Source of the DNA: Rhynchospora pubera
Lineage: Eukaryota > Streptophyta > Magnoliopsida > Poales > Cyperaceae
DNA length: 64,000 nucleotides
Reading direction: 5' to 3'
NCBI GenBank assembly: GCA_028095005.1
Contig: CM051459.1
Span: 128,505,657 to 128,569,656, forward strand
Shown piece after piece: positions 50,050 through 62,400 of this stretch. The stretch's first letter is position 1; each line of letters begins with the position of its first letter. Position numbers and translations under genes: made by a program. The notes under the pieces are model-generated. The model saw only the letters and a program-made list of their open reading frames with translations, searched no databases and was not told where the DNA came from.

Positions 50050-50370
50050 ATGGATCTGAATATGGCTCAACCTCGTACAACCAATTATCCAATTAGAAGT
50101 TTCATCCTCTCTTTACATAATGAAAACTATATCACTTATACGTCATTTCAATTTGATCTTACTAAACTAGCATTCATTTTGCACCGTAGAGTGCATCGTC
50201 ATGATCTCTTTGTAGCCAACATTTTGATGAAACAAAATAGGCTATATTCTACAACATATTGCTCCTTTGGTGATAAATTCTTCCGAAGCTCTGAATTTGA
50301 TGATCGTCCTGCTTCCAATGCCCTTTCAAGCTATTTAAATATAATTGTAAAAAATTTAGCACATCCGTAG
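50050..50370 (+). CDS. Small unrecognised open frame, unit 2
   Basis: Counterpart of 41670-41990: 106 codons, same start and stop. A handful of substitutions separate the copies, several of them changing the residue (for example near the RSVILSL/RSFILSL and NSAFDDR/SSEFDDR positions), which does not argue for strong selection. Confidence 0.3.
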   Translation: MDLNMAQPRTTNYPIRSFILSLHNENYITYTSFQFDLTKLAFILHRRVHRHDLFVANILMKQNRLYSTTYCSFGDKFFRSSEFDDRPASNALSSYLNIIVKNLAHP

Positions 50371-50465
50371 TTGAAGCAATAAGGAAAAATATTCATAAAA
50401 CCAATATTTAACTTGATCAATATAATATTAAGAAGGTGAATTGCAAATAATGATAGTTGATTCTT

Positions 50466-51218
50466 GCGACGTAGGTTGACGGGCCGTCGGATGGATGCAG
50501 GAGATACCGCCCCACACCGTCGCGCCCCGTGTGTCGGTGTGTCGACGCGGGATGTGACAATTGGTACCCAGATTAGCATTATCATTATAAGCTTGGTCAA
50601 AAGTGACTGGTTAGAAAATTGTTCACCACACTCAAGACTAACCCGACAGGGTTTGAGAGCCACAGTAAGTGGACCATTTTTAGGTTGGACTTTTTGATAA
50701 AGTGTCATATTCAAGATTGTATGCCAAAAAAATTTATATCATCTTTTCAAGAGAAAAATCTTGAGAAGAAACCTTAAAATTTAAAATTTTACTTTTTCAA
50801 ATTTCAAAATTTAAAATTTAAAATTTTTAAATTTCAAAATTTCAATTTTCAAGTTTTAAAATTTTCGAATTCTGAAATGTCTATCATAAAATGAATGTTA
50901 TAAAAGTATGCATTCACTTTGGTCAATAACTTTAACCTATAATGTCAAACAACAATTACTAACTTTAAGTAGTACTAACTTTTACTAAATTTGACCTCAA
51001 ACACTAATCTCAAAATGCTAACTTTAATCCTTGATCCCACTAAACTTTTGATGTTGCAAAACGACCCCTTAATATTTATAGACGCCTGTTCTTTTATTTT
51101 TATTTATTTTTTTAGTTAATGCGCTATTGAAGTTATTTAGTCCATACTCATAGGAAATAATGCACCTGACCTAATGAGCCAAGGACTGGTAATGAAGGTA
51201 TGAAGAAAAAGAGATATT
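50466..51218. repeat. Partial third unit of the tandem duplication
   Basis: Repeats the first ~750 bp of the unit (the LTR-edge landmark, then an AT-rich tract with AAATTTAAAATTTT motifs, up to GAGATATT). It ends at the same LTR insertion site as unit 2; no ZFWD copy follows. Confidence 0.92.
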
Positions 51219-52110
51219 TGTTAGGAAGTGTGTAATTTTTATTTATTGTGCTAATTACAAGTTAATTAGCCGATTAAACATCACACACATAAAGATCTAG
51301 CACAAAAGCCATTCAACACAAGAGAAAAGGAGTGGAAATATACCTCTCTTGGTATAGCAACCAAGAGGCTCGATTCCTTGGCTTTGGAGTCGATCGAGAG
51401 CTCTCCAAACACCTCCTATTCGCGGCGCCTCGAGTCCACTATGGTATTAACCAAGTTCTTCTCAATTCGTGCTAGCGAAGAGAAGAACGAGTCTAATCCC
51501 TTAGTTTTCCTTTTCTTCAACCAAAGAACCAAACTAATTTGTGGGAGAAAAGGATACTCAACACATGAGCTTGAGGGGAGAGAAGAGGAGAGGGGGCAGC
51601 GCACCCTATGGGGCAAGGTGGCGGCTAGGTGGGAAGAGAGAGAAGAGAGAGCAAGGAGCCTCCTTTAGGTGCCTTATATAGCCTCTTAACCCTAGCTAGG
51701 AGTTCACACTATTTACAAGTGTGCCACTCCCACCTACCACCATCATGGCCGGCCTCTTATAGGGCCTTTATGGGCCACTATCCCATCTCCAATTGGATCT
51801 TTAATTCTATTAATTAAAGGCCCACTCAAAGCTATTTAATTTGGACATTTAATTTACCAATAAATTAAAGCCCAAATGACTTAATTAAATTGAGTGTGTT
51901 GTTTATAAATAATTATTAACTTAATAATAATTATTTAGAAATTAGACAATGCATTAATTTATTTCTATATGATCCATATGACTTAATTAATTATAACGGT
52001 CCATAACGCTATTTAATTAATTAATCAACTTATCATATTTTGCAATACTCATTATTGCAAATAAATAAATAATGCACGTATGATTAAAAACCAATTTTGT
52101 GTGACCCTTT
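51219..52110 (-). mobile_element. Truncated copy of the same solo LTR (third unit)
   Basis: Begins TGTTAGGAAGTGTGTAATTT after the left ATATT target copy. It is nearly identical to 42838-43730 and is broken at GTGACCCTTT by a second LTR. It is a duplicate of the unit-2 insertion, not a new one, because the site is identical to the base. Confidence 0.9.
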
Positions 52111-53409
52111 TGTTAGAGTTATGTCCTAGAAGTCAATAATTTAATGACTCAATTATTAGTTTATGTTTTGGATGGTATTTTATCATCTGTTCCTTGGTTT
52201 ATTATTGACAGATCATTCAGGTTGAGGATCTGAATTGTGGATCTCTGTGGATCATTCTTTAGAATGACAATAATAAATCTAAACGGTCCATAATCTTGAT
52301 AATTAACAAGAAATATTAATTATCATATAAGATTAGTATGCAAGTTAAGTGATGATTAAGTTCTACAAATCATAGGTAAAGAGTTACCAACTTAATTGCA
52401 TATGTATATGTTATGGAACATAGTACAGGACTTGACCCATCGAAATAAACATATGGATTGTGTTATGTGTCATTGTTTATTTCGTTATGATTTTGGTTCT
52501 AAGTTTGAGATGTTTATCTTTTCCACATGAGGATAGGTTCAATAAATATTGTCTACCGTTGATTCCCGATAAGGGCTGCTATACGGATTTTATTTATGTT
52601 CTCTTGAATTGTGCGGGGAAAAGCTAATCATCAAGAAAACCGTATGTCCCTCATTAATTCACTTAGTGAGTGACGATATCAGTTTGGGCCCCTTGATGGA
52701 GTTGGATCGTATGCGCGCAACTAAGCGATCAACTCTAGATCAAGAAACGTATAATCTGCAAGAATGACACATTCCTATCTTGGATTATACGATGATATCG
52801 TGAGACATAAGAATCAAAATAGAGAAACATATTTATTCTCTTATGCAGGATTGAAATATTGTAGCAGTACACTATTTATGCGAATTGAGAATCATAACGT
52901 GTTGCTAGATACCGCTTATGATTCCATGGCCAACATAGCATAAATCATCAAAGGGTCACACAAATAGGACATTAATCACACAGTGCATTATTTATTTATT
53001 CACAGCAGTAAGTTATGTGGAAATATGATAATATTGATTAATTAATTATATACCGTTGCGAACCGTTATAATTAATTAAGTCAATGGATCATATAGAAAT
53101 AAATTAATGCATTAACTAATCCTAAAACAATTATTAATGAGTCAATAATTAATTTAGTTCAACACTTATTAATATAAATGGTTATATTGATTAATTGGGT
53201 TGTTATTTAAATAGCAAATATATAGCCCAATTAAAGAGCAAAGTTGAGGGACCTTAATTATATGAATTAATGGTCCAAATGAAGGGATTAAATGGCCCAT
53301 AAAGGCCCATTTCGTGGCAGCCACTTATGGTGGTAGGTGGGATGGCATAGTTGTAATTATGCAAGAGGTCAATTAGATTTTGTGCTCTATATAAGGACCA
53401 CTTATGAGA
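52111..53409 (+). mobile_element. Second, diverged LTR of the same family in opposite orientation, truncated
   Basis: Starts TGTTAGAGTTATGTCCTAG and follows the reverse complement of the 42838-44582 LTR at clearly lower similarity (my rough impression is about 75-80%). It is cut after about 1.3 kb, shortly past its CTCTATATAAGG TATA region, where satellite begins; roughly 450 bp of its 3' part are missing. It is nested in, or recombined with, the LTR at its left. Confidence 0.8.
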
Positions 53410-56400
53410 GATGAAAGGATTTAGAATTAATCCTGAAACGATTGAAATACTCAAATGATACTAAGAATCGCATTATTGACACTTTACATGAGTAATTACA
53501 TTGTAAATTCAATCTTTTTTATATAAATAACATATAAAACATATTCTATAGAGTGGAAATAGCTTATTTGTTGATTATTGGGTTGAAATGACTTAAAATG
53601 AATTTAGAAATGATTGAAATGCTGAAATGATTCTCAGAATTGCATTATTTTGAAATTTACATAAGTAATGAACTTGTATAATCCAATCTTTTTGAATAAA
53701 TAACATATTAATCATATTCTAGACAGTATAAAGAGTATAAATGCAGATTATTGTGACGAAATGACTAAGAAGAAATCCAGAAACGATTGAAATTCTCAAA
53801 TGATACTCAGAATTGTAATGTTTGCATTTTATATGTGAAATTACCTTGTATAATCCAATCTTTTTGAATAAATAACATTTAAATAATATTTCTAGACAAT
53901 ATAAAGAGTTTAAATCTAGATTATTGGCATGAAATTACTTACAATGAATCCAGAAATGATTGAAATGCTCAAATGATACTCAGAATCACATTATTGGCAC
54001 TTTATATGTGTAATTTATTTGTATAATTCAGTCATTTTGTATAAATAACATATGAATCATATTCTAGACAGTAGAAATAGTTTAAATGTTGATTATTGGG
54101 TTGTAATGACTTAGAATTAATATAGAAACGATTGAAATACACAAAAGAAACTCAGAATCGCATTACTTACACTTTTTTCTGCGTAATTACCATGCATAAT
54201 CCAATCTTTTGAATAAATAACATATGAATCATATTTTATACAGTATAAAGATTTTAAATGTACATTGCTGTGATGAAATGACTTAGAATGAATCCAGAAA
54301 ACGATTGAAATGTTGAAAATGATTCTCAGAATCGCATTATTCGCATTGTATATGCGTATTTACCATATATAATAAAATCTTTTTAATTAAATAATACATG
54401 AATCATATTCTATACAGTATAAAGAGTTTAAATGTATATTATTGCGATGAAATGACTTAAAATGAATTCAGAAACGATTAAAATGCTCAAATGATACTCA
54501 GAATTGTAATGTTTGCATTTTATATGTGTAATTACCTTTTATAATCCAACATTTTAGAATAAATAACATATGAATCATATTCTAGACAGTACAAAGAGTT
54601 CTAAATGTTGATTATTGTGATGAAATGACTTAGAATGAATCCAGAAACGATTGAAATGCTCAAATGATACTCAGAATCGCATTATTGACACTTTATATGC
54701 GTAATTACATTGTATAATTCAATATTTTGTATAACTAACACATGAAACATATTCTAGACAGTACAAATAGTTTAAATGTGGATTATTGTGCTGATACGAC
54801 TTAGAATGTATCTAAAAATGATTGAAATGCTCAAATGATACTCAGAATTGGATTATTTGCAATTTATATACATAATAAACATGCAATATCCAATCTTTTT
54901 TAATAATTAACAAGTGAATAAAATTCTAGACAATATAAAGAGTTTAAATGTAGATTATTGGAATGAATTGACTTAAAATGAATACATAAACAATTGAAAT
55001 GCACAAATGATTCTCAAAATCGCATTGTTTGCAATTTATATGCGCAATTACCGTATATAATCCAATCTTTTTGAATAAATAATATATGAATCATATTATA
55101 GAGAGTATAAAGAGTTTAAATGTATATAATTGTGATGAAATGACTTAGAATAAATTCAGAATCAATTGAAATGCCGAAATGAAACTCTGAATCATATTAT
55201 TTGCACTTTATATGCGTAATTACCATGTATAACCCAATCTTTTTCAATAAATAACATTAAAATAATATTCTAAACAGTATAAAGGGTTTGCATTAAGATT
55301 ATTGGGATGAATAACTTAGAATGAATCCAGAAACGATAGAAATGCTCAAATTATACACAGAATTGCATTATTGGAACTTTACAGGAGTAATTACAATGTA
55401 TAATCCAATCTTTTGAAAAAAAATAGCATATGAATCATATTCTAGTAGACAGTATAAAGAGTTTAAATGTGGATTATACAGATTAAATGACATCGAATGA
55501 ATCCAGAAAGGATTGAAATGCTCAAATGATATTCAAAATTGAATTATTTGCACTTTATATGCGTAATTACCATGTATAATCCAATCTTTTTTTGAATAAA
55601 TAAAATATGAATCATATTCTAGACAGTATAAAGAGTTTAAATATGGATTCTATAGATGAAATGACATAGAATGAATCCAGAAAGGATTGAAATGCTCGAA
55701 TGATACTCTGAATTGCTTTAATTGCCCTTTATTACCATGTATAATCCAATCTTGAGTAAATAATATATGAATCATATTATAGACGAGTGTTTAAATGCGG
55801 ATTATTCTGATGAAATGACCTAGAATGAATCCAGAAACGATTGAAGTGCTCAAATGATATTCCGAATTGAATTATTTGCACTTTATATGCATAATTAACA
55901 TGCATAATCTAATTTTTTTTTAATAAATAACATATGAATCACATTCTAGAAAGTTTACAAAGTTTAAATGTAGATTACTGTGATGAAAGGACGATTGAAA
56001 TACTCAAATGATACTAAGAATCACATTATTGGCACTTTACATGAGTAATTACATTGTAAATTCAATCTTTTTTATATAAATAACATATAAAACATATTCT
56101 AGACAGTGGAAATAGTTTATTTGTTGATTATTGGGTCGAAATGACTTAAAATGTATTTAGAAACGATTGAAATGCTGAAATGATTCTCAGAATTGCATTA
56201 TTTGAAATTTACATAAGTAATGAACTTGTATAATCCAATCTTTTTGAATAAATAACATATTAATCATATTCTAGACAGTATAAAGAGTATAAATGCAGAT
56301 TATTGTGACGAAATGACTAAGAAGAAATCCAGAAACGATTGAAATTCTCAAATGATACTCAGAATTGTAATGTTTGCATTTTATATATGTAATTACCGTA

Positions 56401-59400
56401 TATAATCCAATCTTTTTGAATAAATAACATTTAAATAATATTTTTAGACAATATCAAGAGTTTAAATCTAGATTATTTGCATGAAATTACTTACAATGAA
56501 TCCAGAAATGATCGAAATGCTCAAATGATACTCAGAATCGCATTATTGGCACTTTATATGTGTAATTTATTTGTATAATTCAATCATTTTGTATAAATGA
56601 CATATGAATCATATTCTAGACAGTAGAAATAGTTTAAATGTTGATTATTGGGTTGTAAAAGCTTAGAATTAATATAGAAACGATTGAAATACTCAAATGA
56701 TACTCAGAATCGCATTACTTACACTTTTTTCTGCGTAATTACCATGCATAATCCAATCTTTTTGAATAAATAACATATGAATCATATTTTATACAGTATA
56801 AGGAGTTTAAATGTACATTGCTGTGATGAAATGACTTAGAATGAATCCAGAAAACGATTGAAATGTTGAAAATGATTCTCAGAATCGCATTATTCGCATT
56901 GTATATGCGTATTTACCATATATAAGAAAATCTTTTTAATTAAATAATACATGAATCATATTCTATACAGTATAAAGAGTTTAAATGTATATTATTGCGA
57001 TGAAATGACTTAAAATGAATTCAGAAACGATTAAAATGCTCAAATGATACTCAGAATTGTGATGCTTGCATTTTATATGTGTAATTACCTTGTATAATCC
57101 AATATTTTAGAATAAATAACATATGAATCATATTCTAGACAGTACAAAGAGTTTTAAATGTTGATTATTGTGATGAAATGACTTAGAATGAATCCAGAAA
57201 CGATTGAAATGCTCAAATGATACTCAGAATCGCATTATTGACACTTTTATATGCGTAATTACATTGTATAATTCAATATTTTTGTACAAATAACATATGA
57301 AACATATTCTAGACAGTACAAATAGTTTAAATGTGGATTATTGTGCTGATACGACTTAGAATGTATCTAAAAATGATTGAAATGCTCAAATGATACTCAG
57401 AATTGGATTATTTGCACTTTATATACATAATAAACATGTATTATCCAATCTTTTTTAATAATTAACAAGTGAATAAAATTCTAGACAATATAAAGAGTTT
57501 AAATGTAGATTATTGGAATGAATTGACTTAAAATGAATACATAAACAATTGAAATGCACAAATGATTCTAAAAATCGCATTGTTTGCAATTTATATGCGC
57601 AATTACCGTATATAATCCAATCTATTTGAATAAATAATATATAAATCATATTATAGAGAGTATAAAGAGTTTAAATGTATATAATTGTGATGAAATGACT
57701 TAGAATAAATTCAGAATCAATTGAAATGCTGAAATGAAACTCTGAATCACATTATTTGCACTTTATATGCGTAATTACCATATATAACCCAATCTTTTTG
57801 AATAAATAACATTAAAATAATATTCTAAACAGTATAAAGGGTTTACATTTAGATTATTGGGATGAAATAACTTAGAATGAATCCAGAAACGATAGAAATG
57901 CTCAAATTATACACAGAATTGCATTATTGGAACTTTACAGGAGTAATTACAATGTATAATCCAATCTTTTGAAAAAATAACATATGAATCATATTCTAGT
58001 AGACAGTATAAAGAGTTTAAATGTGGGTTATACAGATTAAATGACATCGAATGAATCCAGAAAGGATTGAAATGCTCAAATGATATTCAAAATTGAATTA
58101 TTTGCACTTTATATGCGTAATTACCATGTATAATCCAATCTTTTTTCGAATAAATAAAATATGAATCATATTCTAGACAGTATAAAGAGTTTAAATATGG
58201 ATTCTATAGATGAAATGACATAGAATGAATCCAGAAAGGATTGAAATGCTCGAATGACACTCTGAATTGCTTTAATTGCCCTTTATTACCATGTATGATC
58301 CAATCTAGAGTAAATAATATATGAATCATATTATAGACGGTATAAAGAGTTTAAATGCGGATTATTCTGATGAAATGACCTAGAATGAATCCAGAAACGA
58401 TTGAAGTGCTCAAATGATATTCCGAATTGAATTATTTGCACTTTATATGCATAATTAACATGCATAATCTAATTTTTTTTAATAAATAACATATGAATCA
58501 CATTCTAGACAGTTTACAAAGTTTAAATGTAGATTACTGTGATGAAAGGACGATTGAAATACTCAAATGATACTATGAATCACATTATTGGCACTTTACA
58601 TGAGTAATTACATTGTAAATTCAATCTTTTTTATATAAATAACATATAAAACATATTCTAGACAGTGGAAATAGTTTATTTGTTGATTATTGGGTCGAAA
58701 TGACTTAAAATGTATTTAGAAACGATTGAAATGCTGAAATGATTCTCAGAATTGCATTATTTGAAATTTACATAAGTAATGAACTTGTATAATCCAATCT
58801 TTTTGAATAAATAACATATTAATCATATTCTAGACAGTATAAAGAGTATAAATGCAGATTATTGTGACGAAATGACTAAGAAGAAATCCAGAAACGATTG
58901 AAATTCTCAAATGATACTCAGAATTGTAATGTTTGCATTTTATATATGTAATTACCGTATATAATCCAATCTTTTTGAATAAATAACATTTAAATAATAT
59001 TTCTAGACAATATAAAGAGTTTAAATCTAGATTATTTGCATGAAATTACTTACAATGAATCCAGAAATGATCGAAATGCTCAAATGATACTCAGAATCGC
59101 ATTATTGGCACTTTATATGTGTAATTTATTTGTATAATTCAATCATTTTGTATAAATGACATATGAATCATATTCTAGACAGTAGAAATAGTTTAAATGT
59201 TGATTATTGGGTTGTAAAAGCTTAGAATTAATATAGAAACGATTGAAATACTCAAATGATACTCAGAATCGCATTACTTACACTTTTTTCTGCGTAATTA
59301 CCATGCATAATCCAATCTTTTTGAATAAATAACATATGAATCATATTTTATACAGTATAAGGAGTTTAAATGTACATTGCTGTGATGAAATGACTTAGAA

Positions 59401-62400
59401 TGAATCCAGAAAACGATTGAAATGTTGAAAATGATTCTCAGAATCGCATTATTCGCATTGTATATGCGTATTTACCATATATAAGAAAATCTTTTTAATT
59501 AAATAATACATGAATCATATTCTATACAGTATAAAGAGTTTAAATGTATATTATTGCGATGAAATGACTTAAAATGAATTCAGAAACGATTAAAATGCTC
59601 AAATGATACTCAGAATTGTGATGTTTGCATTTTATATGTGTAATTACCTTGTATAATCCAATATTTTAGAGTAAATAACATATGAATCATATTCTAGACA
59701 GTACAAAGAGTTTTAAATGTTGATTTATTTTGATGAAATGACTTAGAATGAATCCAGAAACGATTGAAATGCTCAAATGATACTCAGAATCGCATTATTG
59801 ACACTTTTATATGCGTAATTACATTGTATAATTCAATATTTTTGTAGAAATAACATATGAAACATATTCTAGACAGTACAAATAGTTTAAATGTGGATTA
59901 TTGTGCTGATACGACTTAGAATGTATCTAAAAATGATTGAAATGCTCAAATGATACTCAGAATTGGATTATTTGCACTTTATATACATAATAAACATGTA
60001 TTATCCAATCTTTTTTAATAATTAACAAGTGAATAAAATTCTAGACAATATAAAGAGTTTAAATGTAGATTATTGGAATGAATTGACTTAAAATGAATAC
60101 ATAAACAATTGAAATGCACAAATGATTCTAAAAATCGCATTGTTTGCAATTTATATGCGCAATTACCGTATATAATCCAATCTATTTGAATAAATAATAT
60201 ATGAATCATATTATAGAGAGTATAAAGAGTTTAAATGTATATAATTGTGATGAAATGACTTAGAATAAATTCAGAATCAATTGAAATGCTGAAATGAAAC
60301 TCTGAATCACATTATTTGCACTTTATATGCGTAATTACCATATATAACCCAATCTTTTTGAATAAATAACATTAAAATAATATTCTAAACAGTATAAAGG
60401 GTTTACATTTAGATTATTGGGATGAAATAACTTAGAATGAATCCAGAAACGATAGAAATGCTCAAATTATACACAGAATTGCATTATTGGAACTTTACAG
60501 GAGTAATTACAATGTATAATCCAATCTTTTGAAAAAAAATAGCATATGAATCATATTCTAGTAGACAGTATAAAGAGTTTAAATGTGGATTATACAGATT
60601 AAATGACATCGAATGAATCCAGAAAGGATTGAAATGCTCAAATGATATTCAAAATTGAATTATTTGCACTTTATATGCGTAATTACCATGTATAATCCAA
60701 TCTTTTTTGGAATAAATAAAATATGAATCATATTCTAGACAGTATAAAGAGTTTAAATATGGATTCTATAGATGAAATGACATAGAATGAATCCAGAAAG
60801 GATTGAAATGCTCGAATGATACTCTGAATTGCTTTAATTGCCCTTTATTACCATGTATAATCCAATCTTGAGTAAATAATATATGAATCATATTATAGAC
60901 GGAATAAAGAGTTTAAATGCGGATTATTCTGATGAAATGACCTAAAATGAATCCAGAAACGATTGAAGTGCTCAAATGATATTCCGAATTGAATTTTTTG
61001 CACTTTATATGCATAATTAACATGCATAATCTAATTTTCTTTTAATAAATAACATATGAATCACATTCTAGACAGTTTACAAAGTTTAAATGTAGATTAC
61101 TGTGATGAAAGGATTTAGGATTAATCCTGAAACGATTGAAATACTCAAATGATACTAAGAATCGCATTATTGGTACTTTACATGAGTAATTACATTGTAA
61201 ATTCAATCTTTTTTATATAAATAACATATAAAACATATTCTAGACAGTGGAAATAGTTTATTTGTTGATTATTGGGTTGAAATGACTTAAAATGAATTTA
61301 GAAACGATTGAAATGCTGAAATGATTCTCAGAATTGCATTATTTTGAAATTTACATAAGTAATGAACTTGTATAATCCAATCTTTTTGAATAAATAACAT
61401 ATTAATCATATTCTAGACAGTATAAAGAGTATAAATGCAGATTATTGTGACGAAATGACTAGGAAGAAATCCAGAAACGATTGAAATTCTCAAATGATAC
61501 TCAGAATTGTAATGTTTGCATTTTATATGTGTAATTACCTTGTATAATCCAATCTTTTTGAATAAATAACATTTAAATAATATTTCTAGACAATATAAAG
61601 AGTTTAAATCTAGATTATTGGCATGAAATTACTTACAATGAATCCAGAAATGATTGAAATGCTCAAATGATACTCAGAATCGCATTATTGGCACTTTATA
61701 TGTGTAATTTATTTGTATAATTCAATCATTTTGTATAAATGACATATGAATCATATTCTAGACAGTAGAAATAGTTTAAATGTTGATTATTGGGTTGTAA
61801 TGACTTAGAATTAATATAGAAACGATTGAAATACTCAAAAGATACTCAGAATCGCATTACTTACACTTTTTTCTGCGTAATTACCAAGCATAATCCAATC
61901 TTTTTGAATAAATAACATATGAATCATATTTTATACAGTATAAAGAGTTTAAATGTACATTGCTGTGATGAAATGACTTAGAACGAATCCAGTAAACGAT
62001 TGAAATGTTGAAAATTATTCTCAGAATCGCATTATTCGCATTGTATATGCGTATTTACCATATATAATAAAATCTTTTTAATTAAATAATACATGAATCA
62101 TATTCTATACAGTATAAAGAGTTTAAATGTATAATTATTGCGATGAAATGACTTAAAATGAATTCAGAAACGATAAAAATGCTCAAATGATACTCAGAAT
62201 TGTAATGTTTGCATTTTATATGTGTAATTACCTTGTATAATCCTATATTTTAGAATAAATAACATATGAATCATATTCTAGACAGTACAAAGAGTTTTAA
62301 ATGTTGATTATTGTGATGAAATGACTTAGAATGAATCCAGAAACGATTGAAATGCTCAAATGATACTCAAAATCGCATTATTGACACTTTTATATGCGTA

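Larger units (their letters stand above)
42086..50465. repeat. Tandem duplication, unit 2 (8,380 bp including a solo LTR)
   Basis: Starts and ends at the GCGACGTAGG landmark (42086 and 50466). Nearly identical to unit 1 over most of its length; the main differences are the 1,745-bp solo LTR at 42838-44582, a ~70-bp deletion near 44850 and a ~45-bp insertion near 44630. Confidence 0.93.

Noticed and set aside
35461..50714. Minus-strand frames beginning MNLTLYQKVQPKNGPL in all three units
   Set aside because: They lie over the LTR edge and leader; conserved by duplication, no recognised domain.
42997..51817. Repeated open frames in the LTR (for example starting MALESIESSPNTSYS)
   Set aside because: Located within the solo LTR, antisense to its inferred orientation; no domain, kept only by duplication.
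57455..60209. Two near-identical 64-codon frames 2,560 bp apart in the satellite
   Set aside because: They repeat only because the higher-order unit repeats; composition is that of the AT-rich monomers.
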